A DNA stretch of 64,000 nucleotides, taken from Ichthyophis bannanicus. Lineage: Eukaryota; Chordata; Amphibia; Gymnophiona; Ichthyophiidae. The stretch covers positions 920,090,235-920,154,234 of the forward strand of contig CM066035.1 in assembly GCA_033557465.1 (NCBI GenBank), given 5' to 3'. Positions 53,278 to 63,620 of this stretch are shown here, piece by piece (the first letter of the stretch is position 1; every line of letters starts with the position of its first letter). A program made the translations under genes and the position numbers. The notes under the pieces were generated by a model, which saw only the letters and a list, made by a program, of their open reading frames with translations, did not search any database and had not been told where the DNA came from.

Positions 53278-54020
53278 TCAAGGTAGAAAGGTGGTCGCCT
53301 TGTCTGTGTCGAGAAGGGCGCCAATGAACTCCAGGGTCTGCACCTGTTCGAGATGGGACTTGGAGTAGTTGATCAGGAAATCGAGCTGCTCGAAGAGGAG
53401 GGTTGTGCACGACACCAAAAGGCGAGCCTCTTCCGCCGATGTGCCCGTGATGAGCCAGTCGTCTAAGTACGGGTAAATGGTATGCCCTGCAGTCGGAGGT
53501 GAGCTGCGGCCGCTTATAGGGACTTTGTGAAGACTTGCAGGGCAGATGCGAGCCCGAAGGGGGCACCCTGTACTGATAATGCTCCCCTTAGACCCTGAAA
53601 TGCAGGTATTGCCTGTGCTTGGGGTGGACCGGAATATGGGCGTAAGCGTCTCCGAGATCCAAGGAGCATAGCCAATCGCACTGCTGAAGGAAGGGCAGCA
53701 GGACGCCAAGCGATAGCATTTTGAACTTCTCCTGCTCCAGAAACTTGTTCAGGTTCCTGAGATTGAGGATAGGGCACAGGCCCCCCCGTCCTTTTCGGGC
53801 CGAGGAAGTATCGGGAGTAAAACCCCCGACCTCGGAGGTTCAGTGGGACCCTTTCGACCGCCTGCTGACCGAGGAGGTTGTCGACCTCTTGTTGCAAGCA
53901 AACCTGGTGCGAGGGAAGCCTAATAAGCTCCGCTGGGGATAAGGGAGGCTGTCCAGATGAAGACGATAACCGTCCCGGATCACCTGGAAGACCCAGGTGT
54001 CCGATGTAATGGCCGCCCAC
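53278..54020 (-). pseudogene. DIRS-4 reverse transcriptase
   Basis: LRGRGFYSRYFLGPKRTGG (fingers, about 53845-53790) is followed by palm residues spread over shifting frames (LCSLDLGDAYAHI-like at about 53670, then APFGLASALQVFTKSL at about 53560). [20 protein letters not shown] has the catalytic YLDD intact at about 53475-53450. [20 protein letters not shown] follows. Frame shifts lie at about 53780 and 53530. Similar in layout to DIRS-3. Confidence 0.85.
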
Positions 54021-54085
54021 TCAGGGGTGAAAAAGGGACCGGCATCTTCTCACGGGCAGAAGTGCCATCAGGGGTGAGAGGCTAT

Positions 54086-54683
54086 TAACTCACGCCTCCC
54101 GGTACGATCCTGTCACCCCCTCCTCCTACAACAACACTGGTTACCGGTATCCTTTCGTATCCACTATAAGATCCTAGTTTTCGTTCACAGGGCTCTCTTT
54201 ACAGGTGTTCCTCTCTATCTTGCCGATCAGGTTCACTTTCATACTCCTTACCGTTCCCTCCGCTCCATTCATCTTAATCGCATGTTCCTTCCCCCCCCTG
54301 CGCATGCCCATCTGGAATCCACCCGTTCTTCCGCTTTTTATTTCTTGGGTCCACGTCTTTGGAATTCACTCCCTCTTTCCCTCCGCACTGAAACATCTCT
54401 CCAGCATTTCAAAACAAAGTTAAAAACCCACCTATTCACCATGGCATTCAACCTCCCCCCATAGCCTGCCCTTTTGTTTGCTTTTCTCTCTTGCTCTCCT
54501 TCTGACCTACCCTTGTAGTCATGTCTTTGTTTTTATTTGTTTATACTTTCTTTCCTCTTTACTGTTTTTAATGATGGCGTTCCTTTTCCAGTTTCTGCAG
54601 CTATGTAATTTTAATTGTAAACCACCCAGACGCCTATTTTGGTGTGGGCGGTATATCAAATTTTAATTAAACATAAACAAACA
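54086..54683 (+). mobile_element. L2 LINE 3' end inserted in DIRS-4
   Basis: The C-terminus of L2 ORF2 is legible: QHWLPVSFRIHYKILVFVHR, ALFTGVPLYL, RLWNSLPLSLRTETSLQHFK and TKLKTHLFTMAFNLPP with stop at 54462. The 3'UTR ends AAACCACCCAGACGCCTATT / TTGGTGTGGGCGGTATATCA, then an A/T-rich end. It lies between gag and RT of DIRS-4. Confidence 0.85.
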
Positions 54684-54690
54684 TTTGGTG

Positions 54691-56680
54691 TCAAAACCCC
54701 GGAGCTGGCTGGGGTGGCGCCTGCGGTTGGATCTTGGGCTCTTTTCTGCTTCCGATGACCCTGAGCTCCCCCCTCTGCACTGAGTGCTGGTCGCCGGCGC
54801 CGGGGCAGGCAGGTAGAGTGGGTATCCCCGGGTAGGGAAGCTCCTTCCTCTGGAAGAAAGGCTTTTTGCTGTGCTGCTTCTTAGGTGGAAGAGAAGAGGT
54901 TTTACAAGATAGACAGGTGCGAGTCACGATCTCAGTCTCGATCTCGGCTGCCTTGTCCTCCATGGGCTTGCCAAACAGCTGCTGGCCAAGGCAGGGGACA
55001 CCCAGGAGCTTCTCCTGGACCCACTGTTCCAGGTTCGAAGACTGGAGCCACGCTTGGCAACGAGCCCCAATGTCAGCTGCTGCCAAATGGGCTGAGGATT
55101 CAAACCCGTCATATGCAGTGTAGGAAAGGTATTTCGAACAGTCTGCGACTGATCTCAGGAGGGTCTGGAACCTGAGTAAGTGTTTGCCCCGAGGTCTGCG
55201 GAGAAAACCGCCGAGCTCTTTGGCAAGGTCGCGAAGAAACATACCCATATACAGCTGATACGCCTGGATGCGGCCCGCCAGCATAGATCCCTGGTAAGCC
55301 TTGTGCCTGAGGGCATCAAGGGTGCGGGATTCCCTGCCAGATGGGACCAAAGAGTGTGACATTGGGCTCTTCTGCTTCTGCATGGCTGATTCAACCACCA
55401 TGGAGGTATGAGGAAGTTGAATCTTCCGAAACCCTGGACCATGCTGGACCCTGTACATGCCATCGAGCCTTTTGCTGATGATGGGGACCGAAGCGGGTGC
55501 TTCCCACATGCGGAGGAGCAGCCGGGATAGGATGGGCAGTACAGGGACCATAAAAGACTCCCTAGGTGGAGACTCATCCTGCAAAATGTCAAGTTCCTCT
55601 GCCCTCGGTTCCTCCTCTGTCTGCATGGGCAGATTGAGGGCCTGCACCATATCCCGCATGAACACCAAAAAAGAGGTGCCCTCAGGAGGCGACCACCTTC
55701 GCGCGGAGGGCGGGGATGGGTCAGAGGGAAGGTCCCTATGGGCACGGGTCTCCGACGAGGTGTCCCTGTCCAACTCCCAGCCTGAGACGTCTGAGAAGGA
55801 CTCAGAATCAGGCTGATACCCATGTCCAGTGGCTGAGGCCCACTTGGAGCTAGAGGCACTGACTAGAAGACCTCACCCTCCAGGAATGGGATGGCGAGCG
55901 AGACCAGTGCCGAGGGCCCTCACGAGACCCGCGGCTCTCAGGGATTTCCAAGGAGGATTTTGGCCCCCTCTGTCTCAATGCAAGGGCCAGCCATGCTGGG
56001 CAACAGCACCTGTTGGGCAGCTAGGAAGGCAGAAACGCTGCTCTCCAGTGCCAGCATTCAGGACTCCCACTCAGTAGTGGGGCCCTGCGACACCGACGTG
56101 ACCGGGTCTGGCATGGAGGAGGAGGAGAGGGGCCCCTTGCTGGGAAAACCCTTGGGAGACCGGGCGCCATCACCGGAGGCCTCTGTATCCGTACAAGGTA
56201 CCTTTTGAGGCTGCTCCTTGTCCGACTCTCAGAAACGCTGGGGAGGGCTGAGGGAAAGAGCACAAGCCCGGTCGCACTTGTCCGGAGCCCCCGACAACAA
56301 CTTTGAGGTCGTCTTTTTCTTTCACTGCTCCATCTCGGGTGAACCCTGATCGGAATGATGCCTGGGGTGCGGTGTCGCCATGGGGCATCCTGCAAGCAGT
56401 GGATCGGCAGAGTAGGGAGCCACCGGGGATCCTGGGGCTGCATTATGGAAAATGTCATTGGACGTCTTGCTGGGCAGACTAGATGGATCATACTGGTCTT
56501 CATCTGCCATCATATACTATGTTATGTTGCTGTTTAGCAAGGCCTTAGCAGACATTTTCTTATTTAGAGAGCAGAGCTCTGGGTTGTGGTCAACCCCCCA
56601 GACACCACAGACAGGTTATGGGTGTCCGTGAGAGACATATTCTTGGAGCATGTGTCACATTTTTTGAAACTGGTGGCCAT
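54691..56680 (-). pseudogene. DIRS-4 gag
   Basis: The start is at 56680-56678: MATSFKKCDTCSKNM-like, then further decayed sequence with stops to about 55900. The C-terminal 360-codon frame, 55773-54691, is open: SARRWSPPEGTSFLVFMRDM, LNLPMQTEEEPRAEELDILQ, WEAPASVPIISKRLDGMYRV, RESRTLDALRHKAYQGSMLA, YLSYTAYDGFESSAHLAAAD, EQWVQEKLLGVPCLGQQLFG and EDKAAEIETEIVTRTCLSCK. This is the longest intact gag C-terminal domain in the window and a good reference for the family. The N-terminal half is broken by at least three frame changes. Confidence 0.85.
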
Positions 56681-57079
56681 GAGGGCAAAAAGAGCCCCTG
56701 CAAGATCGAAGACCCTCAAGGCCAGCAGTTAAGAAAAAGGCAAGAAAAAGGCCCGAAGGGAAAAAATTAAAAGAAAAGGAAAAAATGGAGTCCCCTAGCC
56801 TGAGGCAGAGGCATAGGGGAGGACGGGAGAAGACCGGTGCAACTGGAAAAGAGGCCAAAAGGCCGAAGACAAAAACACTTTTTCCAAGGGACGAGGATGT
56901 GTGTCCGAAGGGCTCCGCGGAAAAAGGGAGCAAGATGGCACCTTTGGGCAGGAAGAGGAGCACGCATGCATGGCAGCAATCCCAAAGGCTTTCTTTGAAA
57001 GCTGGGGAATTGCTCTGCGCAGGCTCCGTCAATGCCGACGTCACCCATAAGTGAGGACTGATTCCTGCTTCTTCCTGGA

Positions 57080-57745
57080 CAATGCTAGGTATTATAATGC
57101 CTCTGTATCATTCCATGGTGCGACCGCACCTTGAATATTGTGTGCAATTCTGGTCGCCGTATCTTAAAAAGGATATAGCGTTATTAGAAAAGGTACAGAG
57201 AAGAGCCACCAGAATGGTAAAGGGGATGGATGGATACCCCTATGAAGAGAGGCTAAAAAGGTTAGGGTTCTTCAACCTGAAAAAGAGATGGCTGAGGGGG
57301 GGATATGATAAAGGTCTATAAATTAATGAATGGAGTGGAAGGGGTAAACGTAGATCGATTGCTTACGTTATCAGAATATAGAAAGACTAGGGGACATGCA
57401 ATGAAGCTACAGGGTAAACTATTTAAGACTAATAAAAGAAAATATTTTTCCACTCAATGTGTAATCAAACTCTGGAATTTGTTACCGGAGGATGTAGTAA
57501 AATCTGTTAGTGTAGCTGGGTTTAAAAAAGGTTTGGACAATTTCCTGGAGGAAGGTCCATAAACCATTATTAAAAGGGACCCGGGATATCAATGCTTGAC
57601 CCAGTACAAGCATTGCGGAACCTGTGTCTTTTGGGGAAACTGCCAGGTACTTATGATCTAGATTGGTCACTGCTGGAAACAGGATACTGGGCTTGATGGA
57701 CCTTGGTCTGACCCAGTATGGCATATCTTATGTTCTTATGTTCTA
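57080..57745 (+). pseudogene. CR1 C-terminus and 3' end
   Basis: [40 protein letters not shown], then in the next frame [20 protein letters not shown] and KLWNLLPEDVVKSVSVAGFK with a stop at 57560. The 3' end GGTCTGACCCAGTATGGCAT ... TATGTTCTTATGTTCT is a typical CR1 terminus. One frame change at about 57300. Confidence 0.88.
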
Positions 57746-58730
57746 AAATACTCATTTATGGGGCTTTCAGGACACAATAGCATGTAGAAGAAGTTGCTGG
57801 TGTGGAGCATGGCACCGGCAGAGACTCTGTGAAAGATTCAACACTGTAAGGAAGTAAGAAGTTGCTGAGCCACTAAGAGTCTATATCAACGGCTGTAAGC
57901 AGTGCTTATGGGTTCCTAGGCCAGGGCCTTGAAGTCGACTTATGCTCAAGAGCTGCTGTACCTCTGGGATACAGTGATCAGCTAGCATGCAGGGCATGCT
58001 CCTCAAGAGGTGCATCTGGCCAGAGCCATCATGGCCAGAATCTAGAGGATTATATACTTTTGTGGCAGGTTCAGGTGAAGTGCCTCAGCTGGAGTCCTCC
58101 CACCTCTCCAGGGAAGGCATAAGATCCCAGGTCATTTCTAGTAGAAGAGGACCAATGATGCAGGTGGGTTGGGAAGGTCCCCCAGGTTACCTGCCAAGGT
58201 AGTAAAGCTTCCTAGGTTGGGGTCTAGCCATCTGAGTCTATAGGAGAAAAAACACTAGTGGGAGAGATTACTCAAATTTTTGAGAATCAAAAGCAATAAA
58301 GAAGAAATTTGAGGATAGCTAGAGAATCCATCCAACTGACAAAGCAGATAGAACAGACTGAGATGGAGAAGAGCAGGCACTACAAGAGCCAATCCATTCA
58401 TGGCACCATTGGATGCCATCACTAGTGTGTAGCTGACTCATTCTGCTTGTCATCAGTTGACTCCAACTCATTTTAGTCTCAAATTAACAACTAAACTATC
58501 ACCAATACCTATTGGCCAGTAGTACCAGAGCACATGTACTGATTTCCAAAGAGAGCTTCAACTCATGACGCTTGGCCATGGACTACCACTGCAAAAGCCA
58601 GGCTGGTGAGAGGCAAAGGACGACATACAGTGATGTAATGTAATATTAGTTTGGGGATCACACAATTCTACTTGTGATGCAGTACTCATAATAGTAAGAA
58701 CTCCCCTTCCACACTGTGAATGTCAAATTT
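57746..58730. other. MED14 intron, nothing recognised
   Basis: No repeat ends, splice-bounded exon or domain that I can see. Confidence 0.4.
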
Positions 58731-59808
58731 ATTTATTTATTGAACTTTTTTTTATACCATCTTTCTACCAGTATAGATGGTTTACAATGAACTCAGTGCA
58801 AACAAACATTAGATGCAACATGAAATGTGAGTTACATGTAACCTTGACATGAACTACGATAATAGATAACAAAAGGTAGTAAAAAAAGCCAGCAGGTGGC
58901 TAAGGTGATTTAACTTATGTACAATGTATGGGTTATAGTAGTATGAAACAGATGAGTCATAGTGGCATTGATGTAATAGGTATTCGGAGGACTGAGGGGT
59001 AGGAATGAGTGGTTTCCATTGCTGTGTGTTAGTGGGAAAGGTAGTTATTCTTGTTTCATGACTTATCAATGGGCTGAGTCTTGAGGGTGTGAAGTCCAAT
59101 GGTCTTAGTGCTTGAATTGTGATATATTTATTCCTGTTAGGCGTCTGTCCCACAGAATTCCAAGAATAGTTGGGTTTTTAGGTTTTTTTCGGAGGTCTCC
59201 TAAATGGCTCTTAGTTTATGAAGTAAAGAGCTCCAAATGGTTGGGGCGTAGAGGGAGAATGCTCTGATGCGTGTGCTTTGCTTGCTCTTGAACCTCTGGG
59301 GTGGTGTATCAAGCAGAATGAATGCGTTACGTCTTCTTAGTCTATTGTTCATCGGTTTTCTTAGCAGTGTCTGTAGGTACTCTGCTGATTGGCTGTTTAT
59401 TACTTTGTGAGTGCTTTGTACTTAATTCTGTAGGTGAAGGGGAGCCAATGTAGTTGCTTAAGGATAGGGTTGATGTGTGTCTATCATGATGTTCTTGTAC
59501 GATTCTTGCTGCTGTATTTTGTGCTAATTGCAGTGAGTACAGTGTATGTTTGGGTAGGCCCTGGTATACTGAGTTACTATAATCTAAAAGGGGGTTTATG
59601 ATTGCCTGGCAGACTGTGCGGAAGTCTTTGAATTTAAGGAGGGGGCGTAGATTCTTCAGTGTTTGAGTTTGCAGTAGTTGGCTTTGGTGGTGTTTTTAAT
59701 TTGAGCTTATAGGTTTAGGCTCTGGTCAAGTATGCTAAGTATTTGACCTCTGTTTTTTTCTATGTTGCCCATCTTGATTGTTGCTGGTGGCTTGAAGTTA
59801 GAGTCTCA

Positions 59809-60226
59809 TTATATGAAGTACTTAGGTTTTGTTGTACTTGAGGTTAAGGTTGTGAGAATAAAGCCCTTAGTTATCTCCATTAAACATTTGGTTATTTTGG
59901 TGTAGTCCAGTGTGGATGTGGAGAAAGGTGTGTAAATCATGTCATCTGCGTATATCTGGTAGTCAATTTTGAAGCTCCGAATAATTGCATACAGTGGCTG
60001 GATGTAAATGTTGAATAGTATGGATGATATGGAGGAGCCTTGGAAGACCCCTTGTTGTAGGGTGTAAGAAAGGGATTTCTGGATTCCTACTTTTATTTGT
60101 TGGCTGAGGTCTGAGAGATACGAGTGGAACCATTTAATGGTGGTGCCTTGTAGCCTGATGTCATGGAGTCTGTTGAGTAGCAATTCCTCGGATATGAAGT
60201 CAAATGCTGCCGATATATCCAAAAAT
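59809..60226 (-). pseudogene. Outer L2 reverse transcriptase palm
   Basis: IFLDISAAFDFISEELLLNR (motif A), TIKWFHSYLSDLSQQIKVGI, QQGVFQGSSISSILFNIYIQ (motif B; the usual PQG is FQG), KIDYQIYADDMIYTPFSTST (motif C, YADD). The frame is 137 codons, then broken. It aligns along its length with the inner L2 at 60992, but is older and inverted. Confidence 0.88.
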
Positions 60227-60808
60227 ATGGAATCCGGAGTGGTGCCAGAGGACTAGAGAAAGGCACATGTGGTCCCTTTACACAAAAGCGGACCTAAGGA
60301 TGACATGGAGGACTACAGGCCAGTTAGTCTAACCTCTGTGGTTAGTAAATTATTGGAAAGACTACTAAAAGAGAATAGTGAGGTTTCTGGAGTCCAATGG
60401 ATTGCAGGATCCAAGGCAGCATGGATTCACCAAAGACAAGTCTTGTCAAACAAAGCTGATTGATTTCTTCACTGAGTGACCAGGGAGTTGGACCGAGGGA
60501 GAGCCCCAAATGCGGTGTACTTAGATTTCAGTAAAGCCTTTGACACCATTCCGCACAGGCAACATAAACAAACCGAGCACCCTAGGGATAGAACTAAAGT
60601 TACTGATTGGGTTAGAAATTGATTGAGTGGGAAGCGACAAAGGGTACAGGTAAACGGAGCTCATTCTGAGGAGAAGGAGGTTTATCAGTGATGTGCCGCA
60701 GGGATCTGTCCTTGGTCCAATTCTTTTTAACATTTTTGTTAGTGATATTACGGAAGGGCTGTCGGGTAAGGTTTGCTTGTTTGCGGATGATACCACAATC
60801 TGCAATCT

Positions 60809-62480
60809 GCCGAACTCAAGACCTCATTACAAACACTGAGAAAATTAGAAAGAAAAAGGCGACGCACCCGGGCAGCAACAGACCTGACACTCTATAACTC
60901 CCACCTGCAAGCCCATCGAGGTTTAATATCCTCCAAAATTAAAGAATACCACTCAGAACTGCTGAGTCAATCCCTGAACAAGCCACATGACTTGTTCAAC
61001 ATTGTTAAGACCCTAACGAAGGAACCATCAGCATCACAAGCAACCTCAATACTTCCTCAGGAGTATGCAGATTACATGATAGCTAAAACCAATAACGTCA
61101 AAGGAACAATATCCAGCCCTACCAAAAACCCACCTAAGCAACTCACCGCCTTCTCAACACCGTCAGAAGCAAGCATCGAGAACATCATAGCAAATATCAA
61201 TGCCACCACTGCCCTTAACGACCCCTGTCCAGCTTTCTGGATAAGGTCACTACGCCAAGAGGTCAGCCCAATAAAAGCCAAAATCATTGACCACTCCCTT
61301 TCCACTGGTCAATTCCCCTCAAGCCAGACATCCATCAGGCCACTACTAAAGAATGCCAAACTAAACGCTCTGAAGGTGGAATCCTACCGACCCATATCTA
61401 GCATTCCATTGCTAGCAAAAATAATTGAGAAGGCTGTACAACGACAGATACAAGATCACATTGACTCAAAAGCCCCCCTCGACCCAAGCCAACATGGCTT
61501 CAGAGAATCCCATGGTGTCGAATCACTCCTAACCACCCTCATCAACACACTTATCACTGGGATCGACTCCATCAAAAAAGGATATGCACTAATTTTCCTA
61601 GACATCGCTGCCGCATTCGACTCTGTAAACCATGAACAACTCCTTGTGCGGCTACAGGATAAAGGAATAAGTGAATCAGCCTGGCATTGGTGCAAATCCT
61701 ATCTAACCGACAGGTGGCAGCAGGTGCGAACAGGAAACACAACCTCGCAGCCTTTCCAACAATTTCACGGTGTACCCCAAGGCTCGTCCCTGTCTGCTCT
61801 CCTATTCAATATCTATATGCAACCTCTCTGTGAAATAATTCGCTCATTTAACATCTCCTGCCTGCTCTATGCTGACGATGTGCTGCTCTTTACCCCATTT
61901 ATGATTGATGATCCAGACTTCACCCAACTGATAAACTGCTTCGATGCCATTACCGACTGGCTCCTCTCCCAAAGTCTCAAGATCAACTTTAACAAGACTG
62001 ACGTACTATTTGTGACCAGAAACCAAACCTTTTCGCCTCCAGCAACAATAAAGACAAGAGACGCAGAACTCACGAGCAGACCTAGCATCCGTTACTTAGG
62101 TGTGATGCTAGACCAACAGCTCAATTTCAAAACACATATCAGCAACACTGTAAAGCAAATCTATCACAAGATATGGACCCTACGACATCTTCGTCCCTTG
62201 CTACAACCTGAGGACTTCAGAACAGTTTTTCAGGCTCTGGTGACCCCCCACTTTGATTATGCCAATGTAATCCTACAAGGCCTACCCAAGAACACCTTAA
62301 ACCCCCTACAGCTGGCTATGAATGCTGCTGCACGTGTCTTGAGTGGAGCCGCCAGAGGTGATCACATCACTCCGGTCGTCCGTTATGGCTCTGACGGCTG
62401 CTGGGAGAGCATTCCAGCAGCTGGGTGCATAGAACTGGAAAGCTCTATTCCTTGTTGTCTTGGTACATTTTGTTATTTCC
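60809..62480 (+). mobile_element. Inner L2 LINE, 5'- and 3'-truncated
   Basis: It is inserted right after the CR1 LFADDTTICN codons. It starts in the L2 linker (ELKTSLQTLRKLERKRRRTR-like codons) and ends near AARVLSGAARGDHITPVVR (62380), followed by about 100 bases that I cannot assign (62381-62480). The usual L2 3' hairpin tail is absent, which is unusual for a LINE insertion. Confidence 0.85.
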
Positions 62481-62572
62481 ATGGGGATGAATGCCTCTGT
62501 ATAAGTCTCTGCTGCGACCTCATTTGGAGTATTGTGTGCAATTCTGGAGACTGCACCTTCAAAAGGATTTAA
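60992..62572 (+). CDS. L2 ORF2 segment, intact reverse transcriptase
   Basis: 526 codons open; residues 1-461 are L2, the rest runs into flanking sequence and CR1 out of frame. Motifs: NIIANINATTALNDPCPAFW (60s-80s), SIRPLLKNAKLNALKVESYR, QHGFRESHGVESLLTTLI, motif A FLDIAAAFDSVNHEQLLV (Asp204), motif B HGVPQGSSLSALLFNIYMQP (residues 259-278), motif C LLYADDVLLF (YADD 293-296), then SLKINFNKTDVLF and SIRYLGVMLDQQLNFKTHIS. It would copy L2 RNA at a nicked target. The endonuclease domain lies upstream in the family and is missing here, as is the normal C-terminus. An uninterrupted RT of this length points to a recent insertion. No start context; the Met is internal to the family protein. Confidence 0.88.
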   Translation: MFNIVKTLTKEPSASQATSILPQEYADYMIAKTNNVKGTISSPTKNPPKQLTAFSTPSEASIENIIANINATTALNDPCPAFWIRSLRQEVSPIKAKIIDHSLSTGQFPSSQTSIRPLLKNAKLNALKVESYRPISSIPLLAKIIEKAVQRQIQDHIDSKAPLDPSQHGFRESHGVESLLTTLINTLITGIDSIKKGYALIFLDIAAAFDSVNHEQLLVRLQDKGISESAWHWCKSYLTDRWQQVRTGNTTSQPFQQFHGVPQGSSLSALLFNIYMQPLCEIIRSFNISCLLYADDVLLFTPFMIDDPDFTQLINCFDAITDWLLSQSLKINFNKTDVLFVTRNQTFSPPATIKTRDAELTSRPSIRYLGVMLDQQLNFKTHISNTVKQIYHKIWTLRHLRPLLQPEDFRTVFQALVTPHFDYANVILQGLPKNTLNPLQLAMNAAARVLSGAARGDHITPVVRYGSDGCWESIPAAGCIELESSIPCCLGTFCYFHGDECLCISLCCDLIWSIVCNSGDCTFKRI

Positions 62573-63620
62573 GTAGGTTGGAATTGGGGCAGAGGGTGGC
62601 TACTAAAATGGTTAGTGGTCTTTGTTATGAAGCATATGAGGACATATTTAAAAATCTTAATATGTATACTTTAGAAGATAGGGGAGATATGATAGAGACA
62701 TTTAAATACTTCTGTGGCATAAATGCACAGGAGAGTCTTTCAATTGAAGGCAAGCTCTATGCATGAGGGGACATAGGATGAGAGTGAAAGGGGATAGACT
62801 CGGAAGTAATATGCAGGAATATTTCTTTACGGAAAGAGTGGTAGATCTGTGGAATGGTATCCCAGTAGAGGTGGTGGACAGAAGGACAGTATTTGAATTG
62901 AAAAAAGCATGGGACAAGCACAGAGAACCTTTAAAGGAAAAAAGGGGACTACTGTAGTTGATATGGAAGAGCAGACTTGATAGGCCATGTGGTCTTTTTC
63001 TGTCATCATGTTTCTAAATAGAAGGATGAAACCATGTGTGAGGTTTTCTGTGCCAGTAATGGGTGTCAAGCAAGGAGGTGAGGAGGGTTTTAATGCCATG
63101 GTGAGGTCAAAATCCATGCTGATGGTGGTTGAGTGTTGCATGATTGTTTATGTGATTTTGTAGCTGCACTTATATTGCTTTCTTGATGATCTTTGCTATG
63201 AATGGGATTGCCACTGTATGAGGCCAGGAAGCTGAGGTCCGACTTGGGCTTCTTTATTATTGGTCTGATTGAAGATTGTTTTAACAAGGGCAGTATGTAG
63301 CCACCTGTTAGGGAGTCATTGAGGTTTTTTTAGATAAATGGTATGAGGTGAGGTCTTGTGATCTTTATCCATGAAACCAGGAATGGATCCAGCAGAAAGG
63401 TTGTGTTTATGTTGCTAATTATGTTGTTGAGCTCTTCAGGGGCAATATTATCGAAGGTGACCAGCGGTAAGTAGATGTGTTCTGCTGGTTATGGCAGGGA
63501 AGTGTGAGTTTAATACAGTTGTTTGTGTTGTTTTTAGTTTGCAAGTAGAGTGGCATATTATGTGGATTAAGGGTATTTCCTCAGCATGCAGGAGTAGGTT
63601 GACTAAGGTTTACGGTGCCC

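Larger units (their letters stand above)
50768..57079 (-). mobile_element. DIRS-4, DIRS retrotransposon with an L2 insert
   Basis: The left ITR starts AGCATAGTTAACAGGTGTTC (10 bases shorter than its relatives) and carries CAGTCCTCACTTATGGGTGA. The right ITR has TCACCCATAAGTGAGGACTG. The ICR is at 51026-51122. Minus-strand order: gag (56680 to about 54691), RT (54020-53278), RNase H and linked domain (52870 to about 52240), recombinase (about 52240-51113). Without L2 (54086-54683) it is 5.7 kb. It differs clearly from DIRS-1/2 and DIRS-3, so a third subfamily. Many stops. Confidence 0.93.
42190..57745 (+). mobile_element. CR1 LINE, split by a SINE and two DIRS elements
   Basis: Parts, in order: endonuclease and RT N-terminus (42190-43589), RT palm after a SINE (44122-44660), a 45-base slice between two DIRS (about 50718-50767), and the C-terminus with CR1 3' end (57080-57745, finishing TATGTTCTTATGTTCT). 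Reading across the joins gives the normal CR1 order: ATIQEKGL..., then a slice encoding CAAVAKRAN(R), then MLGII and [20 protein letters not shown]. The total without inserts is about 2.6 kb. Frames are broken, so it is inactive. The join assumes a single original copy; two separate CR1 copies in the same orientation are less likely. Confidence 0.8.
60227..63015 (+). mobile_element. CR1 LINE, middle layer of the nest
   Basis: The left part (60227-60808) begins GGAGTGGTGCCAGAGGACTA (VVPED) and has [47 protein letters not shown] and LFADDTTICN. The right part (62481-63015) has [40 protein letters not shown] and the CR1 3' end GGTCTTTTTCTGTCATCATG. It is the same subfamily as the CR1 at 20133. 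The L2 in the middle replaces about 300 bases of it. Confidence 0.9.
58731..63620 (-). mobile_element. L2 LINE, outer element of a three-level nest
   Basis: The 3' tail at 58731-58800 has AAACCATCTATACTGGTAGA / AAGATGGTATAAAAAAAAGT. ORF2 C-terminal codons (AFSLYAPTIWSSLLHKLRAI) lie at about 59275-59215. The RT palm is at 60226-59809 (LDISAAFD, QQGVFQGSSISSILFNIYIQ, IYADDMIY). The CR1 at 60227-63015 interrupts it. The RT N-terminus resumes at 63016-63480 (EELNNIISNINTTFLLDPFL, SIRPIIKKPKSDLSFLASYS). About 30 codons are missing at the junction, and stops are frequent. Confidence 0.88.

Noticed and set aside
60992..62572. A host gene with a 526-codon ORF
   Set aside because: Clear L2 reverse transcriptase motifs, flanked by CR1 on both sides.
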